A stretch of 64,000 bases of DNA from Dolomedes plantarius (GCA_907164885.2 OU015492.1:204625509-204689508), one strand, 5' to 3'. Positions 1-11,493 are shown, numbered from the stretch's first letter. Numbers and translations are program-made. Notes: generated by a model from the letters alone, not told the origin.

Positions 1-326
<326 letters not shown>

Positions 327-329
327 CGC

Positions 330-362
330 GTAATGCAAGGCATTACAACGCGTAATGCCTTG
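330..362. repeat. Overlapping perfect hairpins
   Basis: GTAATGC (330-336) is followed after 3 bases by its complement GCATTAC (340-346). CAAGGCATTAC (336-346) is followed after 5 bases by its perfect complement GTAATGCCTTG (352-362). The middle arm can therefore pair with either side. It sits at the edge of the microsatellite. No function is assigned. Confidence 0.7.
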
Positions 363-1245
363 GTATACTTGTTTACATACAAATGTAAAGCGCAACCTAA
401 TCATTAACTACATGCTACGTATTAAACGTCTAAACTGTAACAAATTGGAAATACAATCAGGTATAAAATCATTTGCAAACATTGCTTTAGAAATGGGTTT
501 TCCTTTGGGATTTTTATTAAAAACCATGTGTGAATTTCATTCGATCGATAGGAAAGAATGTCTTAATCGATATTTCAGTAATTGAAGTAATAAAATGATT
601 AGTTGGCAATTTACGTTTCGCACCTGTTAGTCTTTTACTCTCTATAATGTAGAGTTGCACTAGGTATGTGTCCTTGCTATTTTAGTTATAATTATAGTTC
701 TAAATGTATATATTTGATAATGTTTAGAGTATTGTGTGTGGATATTTCGATACTTAGGAGGTGCTTATTTGAAGTGGTTTTATGTGGATACAGTTATAAT
801 TTAGTCATAAGTCTAAATATTTTTAAAAAATTATTATATGATCCATTGTTTATAGGTGTAGTGAATATATGGGGTGGCTGCAATGTTTTAGCGAATTGAC
901 TAATAGTTTTGAAATAATTTAACCCAGGTTTTTAATGTACGTTGTTCCAGTTCCTTTATTTTTTATTTCATCGCTCCTTGCTTTGTTTTGACTTTACGTC
1001 AGGTTGCAGATGAAGAATGACTTCCGGGAGTGTTACCTAGGTACAAACATGTTTAACCGGAGTGTTGGGGGTCACAACTCCCCCCGGTCATTTATATTCT
1101 TCATCTTTCAGGTTGATGAATTGTGCTGGTGTTGTCAGGTTTAATAATGTTTTTATTTAATATATAGCAGCTTACGGTTGAGCAGCGTAGCGCCATAGTA
1201 AGATTGCCATTGTTCATTAGTTTGATTTCGAGTTATACTTTTGTA

Positions 1246-1248
<3 letters not shown>
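363..1248. other. No gene recognised; one small inverted repeat
   Basis: AT-rich sequence with only short open frames that have no recognisable motif. A 10-bp perfect inverted repeat (GATGAAGAAT at 1009-1018, ATTCTTCATC at 1096-1105) encloses a more GC-rich loop. Nothing else could be supported. Confidence 0.5.

Positions 1249-1313
<65 letters not shown>
1249..1313. repeat. (TA)n microsatellite, left flank of the BEL element
   Basis: Alternating TA tract ending directly at the left LTR. A similar tract starts directly after the right LTR at 7758, so the retrotransposon appears to have inserted into one (TA)n array. Confidence 0.95.
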
Positions 1314-1314
<1 letters not shown>

Positions 1315-1914
1315 GGTGGGTTCAGTGGAGTTATTAATTATAATTTCTTAAATGTGTGGACTGTATTAATTTCCATTATCGACAGAAAATATTATAGGGA
1401 GTTGTGTTTAAAGGTGCAGTGAATTACTCTTCTTTATTCTTTGACTACAAACAAAATTGGATTGGCTTACCTTTCACCATCAGCTGAATAATCGTTGAAT
1501 ACATCACATACAAAAGAGGATTTCAAAAACAAGTATCCCTACGATAACCTTTAATAACTAACTTGACGTTTGCACATATCTTGAATTGTTGACATAAAGA
1601 ATAAGATTCTGAATTACACGAATTATTGACTTCAACATGTCAATCATGAACAACACGAATATGAATGGAATCGCATCAAAATTGCGACCATAGCCATTTT
1701 GTTTTTGACTCACTACCTAGCGTCGAATCCATCACACCAAACGTAAACAAACATTCTGGCTTAACAGAAAAATGGTGGCGCCACCTAGTGAGCAGGAACT
1801 TAACTAACAAATACAAAATGAAAAATAAACAAAATACAAAGTGAATACAAGATTATTATAATGAACTATTAACAAACAAAATAAAAATAATAAGTCTTTT
1901 ATGAAGACTGAACA
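1314..1914 (-). repeat. BEL/Pao 3' LTR
   Basis: Direct repeat of 7157-7757, 601 bp, with about three mismatches (for example one near 1317, one in the region 1370-1380 and one near 1641). The pol reading frame runs 16 bases into this LTR, so the last four pol residues and the stop codon are LTR-encoded. The polypurine stretch before it on the minus strand is weak (CGGAGGA). Confidence 0.95.
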
Positions 1915-4900
1915 TCCTCCGGGCGGGGCAAAAGTAAGGCAACCTTAGACAAAGGTCTTCTTACTACTCCTGAAGAAGTCCGAATATTGACGACACGAAC
2001 ATGTCCGTCAGACCCGGGAAATGTTGCAATAACTCTTCCTAGAAGCCATTTCAAAGGTGGTGCATCGGGATTGTGTACAGTCACAAGATCTCCAACTTGA
2101 AGATCCCGAAAACATGAGCTCTTGGATTTTGGCCTCTGTTGCAGATGGCTTAGGTATTCACGAGACCAACGATTCCAAAAATGCAATTTCATTTGCTGTA
2201 TCACTGTCCATCTCTCATTAAGAAGTAGAGTGATGTTCCCCGGAGCCTCCGGAATATCCAACAAAGATGACCCAATTAGGAAATGTCCGGGAGTCAAAGC
2301 AGTTAAGTCTGCTGGGTCTGAAGACATAGGAATAAGGGGTCTCGAATTCAGAAGAGCTTCAATTTGGCAAAGGTAGGTTGTCAACTCCTCAAAATTTAGG
2401 ATTGCTGACTTGCAAGCCTTTACCAACAGTCCCTTTGTGGATTTGACAGCAGCTTCCCAGAGACCTCCAAAGTTTGGAGAATAGGGAGGAATGAAGTGCC
2501 AAGTGATCGATTGAGAGGCAGAAAAGTCTTGAATTCCTTCGGACTTTAGCAGCTTAAACAGCCCCTTCAAATCATTGGCAAGTCCAACAAAGTTTTTTCC
2601 ATTGTCTGAGAAAATATCAGATGGAAGTCCTCTTCGACCTATGAATCGTCTTAAGCACGCAAGAAGTGCTTGAGCAGATAAATCGGAGACACAGTCAAGA
2701 TGAATTGCTTTCGTACACATACAAATAATAACGCAAATATAAGATTTTAATTTTACCTTGCTTCGAGGGAGATTGGGCTTAGTGATGATAGGCCCACAAA
2801 AGTCAATACCAATTTTTTCAAATGGGCGAATTGGTTGAATTCTCTCTGCAGGTAAATTGGCCATAATTTGTTGACATGTGGTAGCCTTGAGTCTTTTGCA
2901 CAGTAAACATCGGTTTAGAATGTGTCTCACTTTGGTGCGACCATTAGTGAGCCAGAATTTCTGGCGAATGAGTGCGAGCGTGAGTTGAGGACCTGCGTGA
3001 AAATGTTTTGAATGATAATTTTCTATAATCAAATTAGTTATAGGATGCTTGTTTGGCAGTAGAATAGGATGTTTTTGATATTCATTAATGCTTTTATGCC
3101 GTGAAAGTCGTCCTCCTACTCGCAATACATTTGATTTATCTAGAAATATGTTCAAAGTTAATAGCTTATTTGATGAAGGTAAAGGTAACTTGTTCTGTAA
3201 CAAATGAATCTCCTTAGAAAATTCACAACCTTGAAGAATCTTGATAATTTGAATTTCAGCAGAATCAATTTCAATGGCGCTTAAAGGCCCTGTACCTTTG
3301 TCAGAGGGTTTTCGACAGTTGTTTATAAATCTTCGACAAAAAGCAAATACTCTAACCAACTTCGAAAATGATGAAAAGTTTAGAAGAAAATCAGGTACAG
3401 TCTTTATTAGTGTAGCGTGGTTTATAATGTCCAGAGTGTAACTGTCAGGATGAGAACAAGTTTTTGAATCAAATGAATGAAAAGGAATTTTAGCATTTTC
3501 AGAAAGCCAAGGTGGTCCTGACCACCAAAGAGGATGTTTCAATAATTTATTTGGCATAATTCCTCTAGAAGCACAATCAGCGGGATTGATATTCCCTTGA
3601 ATGTAATGCCATTGTCCCTCAGGGACAAGCGATTTAAGTTGGTTGACTCTGTTTAGTACAAATTGATTTCCCTTCTCGGGAGGCGCATTTATCCAACTAA
3701 GTACAATCTGTGAATCAGACCAGAAGAAAATTTCGTGAATGGTGATCGGTAGATTTGGTAGGACAGCGTGACACAATTGTGCTAACAACAATGCAGCACA
3801 AAGTTCAATCCTCGGTAAAGTCACAGGTTTTAGTGGATTTACCTTAGTTTTGGCAGCGGTAAAATTTACAGAAATTTCTCCGGTACAGGTGATAACCCGA
3901 AGGTATATGACTGCCGCATAAGCCTTGCCAGATCCATCGCAAAAACCATGAAGTTGAATACTTGAATCAGAGTTTTTTACAAAATTTAAGAATCGGGGAA
4001 TTTCGATCTGCTTTAGAATATCAAGTTGTGAATTAATCTCTTGCCACGATTTTTGGATGAAGCTTGGAATAGGTGAGTCCCACGAAATGTTTTCCTTCCA
4101 TAAATTTTGCATCATTATTTTCAAACAAATAGTAGTAGGACACAAAAAACCAAGAGGGTCAAAAAATTTTGCAATTACTGAAAGAAACTGTCTTTTGGTA
4201 GTTACAATTTCAGATTTAGAGATACGAATCTGAATTACGTCTTTAGACGAATTCCAAAACAAACCTAATACTTTAATGGAAGAATTTTTCTCAATAGTGG
4301 TCTCTTGAGTACTTGATTTTAGTTCATTGGGAAGGTTTGACAATACTTCAGGGAAATTAGATGTCCATTTACGGAGCGTGAATTGTCCATAGTTCATAAC
4401 CTTATTCAGATCGGAAACTATCTGTTGAGCTTGATGAATTGAATCTGCGCCGGACAATAAATCGTCAACATAAAAGTCATTTCTAATGATGCGAGATGCA
4501 TCGGGGAATTCAAGTTCATAGTCTTTGGCTAATTCTCTTAAGGTACGAATAGCTAAGAAAGGAGCCGATGCGGTACCATAAGTAACCGTTAACAACCTAT
4601 ACGAGTTGATGGGCTCATTTGAATTATATCTCCAGAGAATACGTTGGAAATCTGCATGTTTAGAATTTATCAATATCTGTCTGTACATTTTTTCAATATC
4701 CGCACTTAAAGCAATGGGATGAGTACGGAATTTCAGAAGGAGATTGAAAATATCTGGCTGTAATTTTGGCTCAATGTCTAAAAAATCATTCAGTGAATGG
4801 CCTTCGGAGTCTTTGGCGGAGGCATCGAAAACAACCCGTAACTTGGTAGTTGTACTGTCCTCCTTTACTACACCATGATGTGGGAGATAAACAGAATTGG

Positions 4901-6044
4901 GTGAATTTAGGTCAGAATAGGGCACAAGTTCCATATGTTTTAATTCCAAATATTCCTTAAGAAATTGTGAATATTGTTGCTTCAATGGATAATTACCCTG
5001 TAATTTTCGTTCCAAGGTCAAAAAACGCTTCAATGCCAAAGATTTTGAATCTCCAAAAGTTGGAGTTGACTTGAAAGGTAAATCAACCATATACCTTCCT
5101 GAATCAGTTCTGACCACAGAATTTACAAAATTTTGTTCCGTTGATGGAATTATGACCGAATTTGGGATAGACTCAAGTTCCCAAAATTTTTGCAAATCAG
5201 TATCTAAATCTACTGTAGCATGACAATTGACAACCGTAGATGAAGCATATGGCGAATAAATCACTCCAGATAATAACCAACCAAGTTTGGAATTAATGGC
5301 ACTTGGTGATCCCTTTGGACCTAATATTGATTGTCCTATTAGAATTTCAGCATATATGTCCGCACCAATCAAAAGATCTATCGAAGATGATTTATAAAAT
5401 GTTGGGTCAGCAAGTTGTAAACCTTCAAGATGAGGCCAGGACTGATAACAAAAAGTAAAATTAGGGAGATTTGAAGTTACTTTATCAACTACCAAAGCAT
5501 CAATATTAAAAAATTCAGTGTTGAAATACGAAGTAAATGTTAAATTAACTTCGCAAGCTGAAGATTCTGCAACACTGTTATTTATTCCTAAAATTCTGTG
5601 TCTTGTATTTTTTGTAGGGAGACCCAACCTTGCACAAAGGTCTTTAGAAATTAAGCATTTTTGCGATCCTGAATCAATTAAAGCTTTAGCAGAAACAAAC
5701 TGGCCTGTATTTGACTTTACTTGTATCACAGCCGTTGACAATAACGTTTGACAATTGGTTGAATTGGTTTGAGTCGCGAGGCAATTTGACTCAGTGACTT
5801 CTGGAATCACGGCTGTTTTATTAACTGGAATTTCATTAGAGTTGACATCTGAATTAAATGGTTCCGAATGAAGCATTGTATGATGGTTACGCTTACAGGT
5901 TCTACATCCTGTGCTAATAAGACACTTCGAAGAAAAATGATTATTTCTTAAACAGTTAACACACAATTTTTTATTTTTAACGAAATTCCAACGGTCTTGA
6001 ACACTCATACCTTTAAATTGGGGGCAATTATGAATACCGTGCAT
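1899..6044 (-). CDS. pol: BEL/Pao Pol polyprotein (protease-RT-RNase H-integrase)
   Basis: 1,381 codons from the first ATG after the gag stop. Translation probably enters from gag, so this ATG may not be a real start. N-terminal zinc knuckles: C28-x2-C31-x4-H36-x4-C41 and a C47-x2-C50 with His pair by residue 59. Retropepsin-like (A17/DUF1758-type) protease with D124-S-G. Reverse transcriptase with catalytic D449 (SADIEKMY) and YVDD at 525-528. RNase H with D703 in HGFCDGSG. Integrase with an HHCC-like region (CLLC), then D1081, D1147 (SDNGKNF) and E1197 (GLWEAA), a D-x65-D-x49-E triad. A C-terminal DUF5641-like segment (DLQVGDLV ... LLGRV) follows. All catalytic residues checked are present and the frame is open throughout, so the protein could be active if expressed. 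Confidence 0.95.
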   Translation of the reverse strand: MHGIHNCPQFKGMSVQDRWNFVKNKKLCVNCLRNNHFSSKCLISTGCRTCKRNHHTMLHSEPFNSDVNSNEIPVNKTAVIPEVTESNCLATQTNSTNCQTLLSTAVIQVKSNTGQFVSAKALIDSGSQKCLISKDLCARLGLPTKNTRHRILGINNSVAESSACEVNLTFTSYFNTEFFNIDALVVDKVTSNLPNFTFCYQSWPHLEGLQLADPTFYKSSSIDLLIGADIYAEILIGQSILGPKGSPSAINSKLGWLLSGVIYSPYASSTVVNCHATVDLDTDLQKFWELESIPNSVIIPSTEQNFVNSVVRTDSGRYMVDLPFKSTPTFGDSKSLALKRFLTLERKLQGNYPLKQQYSQFLKEYLELKHMELVPYSDLNSPNSVYLPHHGVVKEDSTTTKLRVVFDASAKDSEGHSLNDFLDIEPKLQPDIFNLLLKFRTHPIALSADIEKMYRQILINSKHADFQRILWRYNSNEPINSYRLLTVTYGTASAPFLAIRTLRELAKDYELEFPDASRIIRNDFYVDDLLSGADSIHQAQQIVSDLNKVMNYGQFTLRKWTSNFPEVLSNLPNELKSSTQETTIEKNSSIKVLGLFWNSSKDVIQIRISKSEIVTTKRQFLSVIAKFFDPLGFLCPTTICLKIMMQNLWKENISWDSPIPSFIQKSWQEINSQLDILKQIEIPRFLNFVKNSDSSIQLHGFCDGSGKAYAAVIYLRVITCTGEISVNFTAAKTKVNPLKPVTLPRIELCAALLLAQLCHAVLPNLPITIHEIFFWSDSQIVLSWINAPPEKGNQFVLNRVNQLKSLVPEGQWHYIQGNINPADCASRGIMPNKLLKHPLWWSGPPWLSENAKIPFHSFDSKTCSHPDSYTLDIINHATLIKTVPDFLLNFSSFSKLVRVFAFCRRFINNCRKPSDKGTGPLSAIEIDSAEIQIIKILQGCEFSKEIHLLQNKLPLPSSNKLLTLNIFLDKSNVLRVGGRLSRHKSINEYQKHPILLPNKHPITNLIIENYHSKHFHAGPQLTLALIRQKFWLTNGRTKVRHILNRCLLCKRLKATTCQQIMANLPAERIQPIRPFEKIGIDFCGPIITKPNLPRSKVKLKSYICVIICMCTKAIHLDCVSDLSAQALLACLRRFIGRRGLPSDIFSDNGKNFVGLANDLKGLFKLLKSEGIQDFSASQSITWHFIPPYSPNFGGLWEAAVKSTKGLLVKACKSAILNFEELTTYLCQIEALLNSRPLIPMSSDPADLTALTPGHFLIGSSLLDIPEAPGNITLLLNERWTVIQQMKLHFWNRWSREYLSHLQQRPKSKSSCFRDLQVGDLVTVHNPDAPPLKWLLGRVIATFPGSDGHVRVVNIRTSSGVVRRPLSKVALLLPRPEDVQSS

Positions 6045-6047
6045 TTC

Positions 6048-6050
6048 CTA
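6048..6050 (-). other. In-frame UAG between gag and pol
   Basis: TAG followed by GAA ATG on the minus strand. Upstream and downstream frames are the same, with one other sense codon before the pol ATG. It sits where family members usually carry a sense residue of the zinc knuckle. The context does not match the CARYYA-type leaky-stop signal. Confidence 0.8.
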
Positions 6051-7121
6051 ACATAAGTCGCACGACCATTTTTGATTTTTAGTATTAACAACAGCATTAT
6101 GAATCATTGCATTCGAACGCTTAACAACTGTTTTTGACTTCATTTCTGATCTAAAACTATGCTGTTCTGACACCCGTTGAAAACTTTTAGCATGTTTATC
6201 AAGAAAACTCATTAAATTTTCATATGTTGGAAATTCTGAATCAGAAACGAATAATTCCCACTGTCTTCTCAAATCATCATCTAATTTTGACTGTAAGTGG
6301 AAAACAAGAATTAAATCTACCAAAGAATTAAATTCAAACTTTAAAGATTTTAAGTTTCGAACTGCCTCATTACATGTATCGAATAATTCCAAAATAGTTT
6401 TCTGGTTAGCATATTTGAATGGCTTTAAATTGAAAATTTTTGATAACTGAGCAAAAGCCAGCTCTCTTTTATTATCATATCTGTTAATTAAAGTGTCCCA
6501 TGCTTCATTATAATTGTGGGCAGAAATTGCAAATCCAGCAATTAATTTTGAAGCTGCCCCTTTAACTGAAGAAGTCAAATATTGTAACTTTTGCAACTCT
6601 GTTAAATTCTTATTATTGTGAATAGCAGACACAAAAATTTCTTTAAAAGATAACCATTGGTTAATATCACCATAAAACACTGGAAGTTCAAATTTTGGAA
6701 GCTTTAAATTACCATCATGAGAATTACTAGAAGTTGATTTAGAGCAATCACCATCTTGCATTTTACAATTTTTCAAACGCTCATTTATTTTTGTAATCAT
6801 ATCAAATATTTTATATTTAGCTTCAGAATATTGAACATACAATATCTCATCATCATCATAAATATCAAGAAACTCCCTTTTTAGTTCTGATTCCAATAGA
6901 TTTAAATCATCCTTTAATTTTGATAAAATAGCTTCGCCTTCAGAATCGTCTGAGATATCTAATGCTCTAAATTTTAATTCACTACGTTGTATTTCCTTTA
7001 CACAAAATCTGAATTTTATCTCATCAGGTTTCTTCGTTTTTCGAGCCAATATTATCTTCAAAGTACCAAAAAACTTTAAAATATTCTTATTCAAATTCAA
7101 TTCTCTAATATTTTCAAACAA
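6048..7121 (-). CDS. gag: BEL/Pao Gag
   Basis: 357 codons starting 35 bases inside the 5' LTR. The motif LPKFELPVFYGD at residues 141-152, followed by W and the segment YLTSSVKGAASKLI, matches the DUF1759 region typical of Pao/BEL gag proteins, which build the intracellular particle. The frame ends C354-D-L-C357 and then UAG; the next codons in the same frame are GAA and ATG and lead straight into pol. The stop therefore lies within the first zinc knuckle (C-x2-C-x3-H-x4-C across the junction). Either the UAG is a recent nonsense change of a normally continuous gag-pol frame, or it is a read-through stop that sets the gag/pol ratio. Confidence 0.92.
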   Translation of the reverse strand: MFENIRELNLNKNILKFFGTLKIILARKTKKPDEIKFRFCVKEIQRSELKFRALDISDDSEGEAILSKLKDDLNLLESELKREFLDIYDDDEILYVQYSEAKYKIFDMITKINERLKNCKMQDGDCSKSTSSNSHDGNLKLPKFELPVFYGDINQWLSFKEIFVSAIHNNKNLTELQKLQYLTSSVKGAASKLIAGFAISAHNYNEAWDTLINRYDNKRELAFAQLSKIFNLKPFKYANQKTILELFDTCNEAVRNLKSLKFEFNSLVDLILVFHLQSKLDDDLRRQWELFVSDSEFPTYENLMSFLDKHAKSFQRVSEQHSFRSEMKSKTVVKRSNAMIHNAVVNTKNQKWSCDLC

Positions 7122-7156
7122 ATGCTAGTTCTCCGGCTCGCACTGACCAAAACTTG
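7122..7156 (-). promoter_or_regulatory. BEL leader with candidate primer-binding site
   Basis: The 35 bases between the 5' LTR and the gag ATG. Near the LTR is a TGG-starting stretch on the minus strand (TGGTCAGTGCGAGCC), as expected for pairing with a tRNA 3' CCA end. I could not assign the tRNA. Confidence 0.5.
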
Positions 7157-7757
7157 TGGAGGGTTCAGTGGAGTTATTAATTATAATTTCTTAAATGTGT
7201 GGACTGTATTCATTTCCATTATCGACAGAAAATATTATAGGGAGTTGTGTTTAAAGGTGCAGTGAATTACTCTTCTTTATTCTTTGACTACAAACAAAAT
7301 TGGATTGGCTTACCTTTCACCATCAGCTGAATAATCGTTGAATACATCACATACAAAAGAGGATTTCAAAAACAAGTATCCCTACGATAACCTTTAATAA
7401 CTAACTTGACGTTTGCACATATCTTGAATTGTTGACATAAAGAATAAGATTCTGAATTACACGAATTATTGACTTCAACATGTAAATCATGAACAACACG
7501 AATATGAATGGAATCGCATCAAAATTGCGACCATAGCCATTTTGTTTTTGACTCACTACCTAGCGTCGAATCCATCACACCAAACGTAAACAAACATTCT
7601 GGCTTAACAGAAAAATGGTGGCGCCACCTAGTGAGCAGGAACTTAACTAACAAATACAAAATGAAAAATAAACAAAATACAAAGTGAATACAAGATTATT
7701 ATAATGAACTATTAACAAACAAAATAAAAATAATAAGTCTTTTATGAAGACTGAACA
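7157..7757 (-). repeat. BEL/Pao 5' LTR
   Basis: 601 bp, starts TGTTCAGTC on the minus strand and ends CA. Near-identical to 1314-1914. It should hold the promoter and polyadenylation signal; no confident TATA box was assigned. Confidence 0.95.
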
Positions 7758-8236
<479 letters not shown>

Positions 8237-9426
8237 ATATTTCCCCGTAATGAACCCTGTAAGCTAAAGGTTAAGAAAAATGAGTTGGTAACGGAAAGAA
8301 AATTTTTGCAATTCTCCGAAAACTATACAATACATGGCTAAAACATATTATACATATTTATGTTTAAGAATAAGGAGCTAAGAATGGGCGAATATCTTAA
8401 ATTTACCGACACTATATCGCACACGGAACCACATAAATTGCCCCTAGGACATCTGTTACCTGCTATGTTACTAAAGAAAAGGCCTGAAATTGCCGACTAG
8501 AGAGTTATTTCTACGCAATATCTCTAAATAAATGATATAATGCTAAAAAGAGTAGAAGGTAAGGGCATCTTTTCAATCAACCGGTTGAAAATGAGATAGA
8601 TGAAAATAAAAGTTATTGATTGAAATTTCAAGGCAGCATTTTTACAGTATTGCTCATCTATTGGAAACAAAAATTTTATCTGAATCTTTCGAATTTATCT
8701 TATAATGTATGAGAATCGTAAAGATGAAATATTTTATTGTATACTGCAAAAAACATGTTTCCAACTTTAGTTCAGTCAAAAGTATCAGTACAACATAAAG
8801 CATAATTCAATTCGACTTAGCATATTAGTGGCAGTTGCGTTATTTTTTATAATTTGAATGGTTTTTGTCGGTCGATATAGTTCTTTTTTCTTTTCGTTTT
8901 TTTTGGTACTTTGTAAAAGTATACTAAATGGATTTGATATGATTCCTATTACTCCAAAATAGACGTATGGTTTTTCTTAATAAAGTAAAATAAATTTCTT
9001 ATCATAATGTTGGATGTTATTAAACATTAACCGCTTTCGCATGCATTTAAATTGCTCCAAAATATACTGAATGAATAATTTGCGCAATTAGTAAACGCAT
9101 AAAATAACTCAATACTAACTCAATGATTTTGGTTCTGAAATTCAAGAATTAGAACAATCATCATACACTGTTGTGTCCAAAACTGAATGTTCCTAAAGAT
9201 TCTGAATGGATATTATGAGAGCTTCCATCTAAAAGGGGATAAAAGGTGACAAATCCGTACCAACAGGATATTCAAATCTATGCAATGGGATACTGAGATA
9301 TAATAATACATTAACCATCGTACTGGATACTTAATGTTGAGATACTATTCAAAGGCAGTTAAAAAAACAAGAAAGAAGGGCATGCAAATAAATAAATTTA
9401 ATAAACAGAAAAAAAACAGAACAAGG
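8237..9426. other. No gene or repeat recognised
   Basis: AT-rich, many stops in all frames, no terminal repeats or protein motifs seen. Confidence 0.5.
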
Positions 9427-9712
9427 CAATGGAGATCCTTTCATATAACCCCTTCTTGTTATCATAAGCCGATCCTATATATACGTATATATTGACCGAT
9501 ACTTTTATATCATAAATGTGCAAATGAAAGATAAAGGCATTACCTTGGAAAACACAGTCATTGTTTAAGTAAGGAGGCTGGAAAATTTGCATGATATGTT
9601 TTGTATAAAAATTAGTGATGGCCATCACAAACATCCCAAATTCTATCCCGCATTTCCACCCACACAAGTTGTTTCTATGAGTGGTGAATTAATGGAGGCG
9701 GAGTTTCGAGTT
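9427..9712. repeat. Unclassified 286-bp repeat, copy 1
   Basis: Matches 12922-13207 in direct orientation over exactly 286 bp with about five differences. The minus strand is open for over 80 codons in both copies, but there is no known motif and the frame lacks an ATG at its start. No terminal inverted repeat, poly-A or clear target duplication was seen, so the type of element is unknown. Confidence 0.85.
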
Positions 9713-10091
9713 TCATCGATACCCGATATGTGGAAAGTGAGCACAGTGCGTTGGTTTAACTCTGTTCTTTATTTAGAAGCGCTATGATCATCTTTGCAAT
9801 AAGAGTGATGGTTTTACTGAGAATAATGCTTAAACCTGATCACAAAAACCCATACCTACAGTGGTATTTGAACCTGCAAACACTGCCACTGGAAACTTCC
9901 ACCCTTGTCATATGGATTTAATAAACCTGCTACTACTACTTAGCTTGTGCCTTGCAACGCTCTCGTCCAATAAGCCCACGAGAAAACATGAAATATGTAC
10001 AGCCTTTATATACAAATTATAATACAATTTATACAATTCTACACATATTCAAAACATGAAAAACACCATTTAAAAGACCATTTTTCCAGCC
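9713..10091. other. No gene recognised
   Basis: Spacer between repeats with no supported feature. Confidence 0.4.
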
Positions 10092-10341
10092 TTAATCCTT
10101 TGAGGGGCACCGTTTGCACAGTGCAAACGCCAAAACTAGTCTTTTTTTCACTTGCATTCAATGTATTCCAGTTAAATGAGCAGAAAAATGGCTAGTACTG
10201 CCATCTGTTATCAGTTTAAAGAAGTAAAAACATTTTGCAACCTTTGAATTAAAAAATTTTCAAGATTCTTTATATTGAAAAAATCGGGAAAAAAATCTAC
10301 ACCGTGAAAACGGTGGAGGTTTTTGCCCCTGAAAGGGTTAA
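10092..10341. mobile_element. piggyBac-like MITE, copy 1 (250 bp)
   Basis: Bounded by TTAA on both sides. Termini are TTAATCCTTTGAGGGG on the left and CCCCTGAAAGGGTTAA on the right, forming an imperfect inverted repeat. A subterminal palindrome GTTTGCACAGTGCAAAC lies near the left end. About 80% similar by eye to 14728-14972. The TTAA target plus CCCTTT terminus is what non-autonomous piggyBac elements show. No coding capacity. Confidence 0.8.
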
Positions 10342-10752
10342 CACGAGAGGGTAAATCGGATTTTCTCCAACTATCACCAGGGCAGCTTGCTCTGCCCGAC
10401 ACCGGAGTAGTCCTCTGAAATCGGGAACCGAACATCCCGAACAGCATCATGCTCGTACCAACCTCTCTCGCCGAGAGTTAGCTTCAATCTCTCTCCCCCT
10501 CATCGGAACTCGCGTGGGGTATAGGGGTTAAGATTCAGGTGTGTCCAAGGGAGCTACAAGCTATCTCTCCTACGGAGTGGTCTTCGGCTTCTGAGAAAGG
10601 AGGAATCTGTGACGTTACAGACTCACAGAGAAATCGAAACCTTAACAGACATATACCGTTGCAATAAATCGTTATGTTTGTCTTTTGTGCAATTAGGCTT
10701 TCTTTATTTGTAGCTACAATCCAGCTATATAGATGCTAATTCTATATCGGCG
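10342..10752. other. GC-richer unassigned stretch
   Basis: 10,342-10,620 is clearly richer in G+C than its surroundings and contains short inverted segments (for example AGGGCAGCTTGCTCTGCCC), but no open frame or known repeat could be named. It may be a SINE or an old element fragment. Confidence 0.35.
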
Positions 10753-11493
10753 TTAAGGGGACTCACGACTTTTAAGTCGAGGAAAAAAGGCATATTTTCA
10801 TACTTTTTGACTCTTTGTAACTATTTATATTTACTCCCAATTTTTCCAAATTTTATGTATATGATAAATTGATATATTTATTTTAATAAACAAATATTCA
10901 ACTCTCAAAATAATTTTAAATAATTTTTTTTAAATGCTTTAGATATACTTTGTTTTTTAAGTATTTTTATTGTATACTGCCTTGCGCGAAGAACTATGAA
11001 ATTAATTTTACACTTTAATGTATAATTCCTGTTTTATATCTAACATAAATAATTCAAAATACAATTGAACTAAAACAATCAACATCAATTTTTTTTTAAC
11101 TTTTCAAAATATAGTTAAAATTTTCTTAAATTTTTGCATTAATTTACTCCTGAAAAAATAACAAAATATGCAGTGATTGCAATAATTCTAGTTCAGACGC
11201 AAGAAACTAACATGATTATGCTGTGATAAAAATTTCATGGAATTATGTTTCATAGTTTTTGAGATATCAGTTGCGGAATGATGCAAAATTACATTTTGAG
11301 AAAAATGAGTTTAAAATTTTTCTTACCATAAACTTGATCAGTAATTAAATATTTAGAATATCAATATCTCCGGAACTAAACAGAATATTTTCATGCGGTT
11401 TCCTTTATTTTGTTCAGAAATGATCAGGCTTTAACATATATTTTTTCATAAAATCGAATGTTTTAAATATTTAAGAGTAGTGAGTCCCCTTAA
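10753..11493. mobile_element. TTAA-target MITE (741 bp)
   Basis: Left end TTAAGGGGACTCACGACT, right end the complement of TTAAGGGGACTCACTACT, giving a terminal inverted repeat of about 23 bp with few mismatches. The interior is very AT-rich and noncoding. The same terminal motif family (TTAAGGGGAC) recurs at 20186-20847, 24554-25286, 44053-44073 and 53703-62663. A TTAA target and GGG terminus fit piggyBac or Kolobok relatives; no transposase is present. Confidence 0.8.

Larger units (their letters stand above)
1314..7757 (-). mobile_element. BEL/Pao LTR retrotransposon, near full length
   Basis: A 6,444-bp element on the minus strand: 5' LTR (7157-7757), short leader, gag, pol and 3' LTR (1314-1914). 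The two LTRs are both 601 bp and differ at only about three positions by eye, so the insertion is recent. LTR ends are TG...CA on the element strand (start TGTTCAGTCTTC). The flanking 5 bases are ATATA on both sides, compatible with a target duplication but uninformative because the target is (TA)n. The protein order protease, RT, RNase H, integrase and the C-terminal DUF5641-type region is that of the Pao/BEL superfamily. No envelope-like frame is present. The only lesion seen is an in-frame UAG between gag and pol. Confidence 0.95.

Noticed and set aside
1899..6044. BEL element as an endogenous retrovirus with envelope
   Set aside because: No open frame follows pol; the pol stop is already inside the 3' LTR, so there is no room for an env gene.
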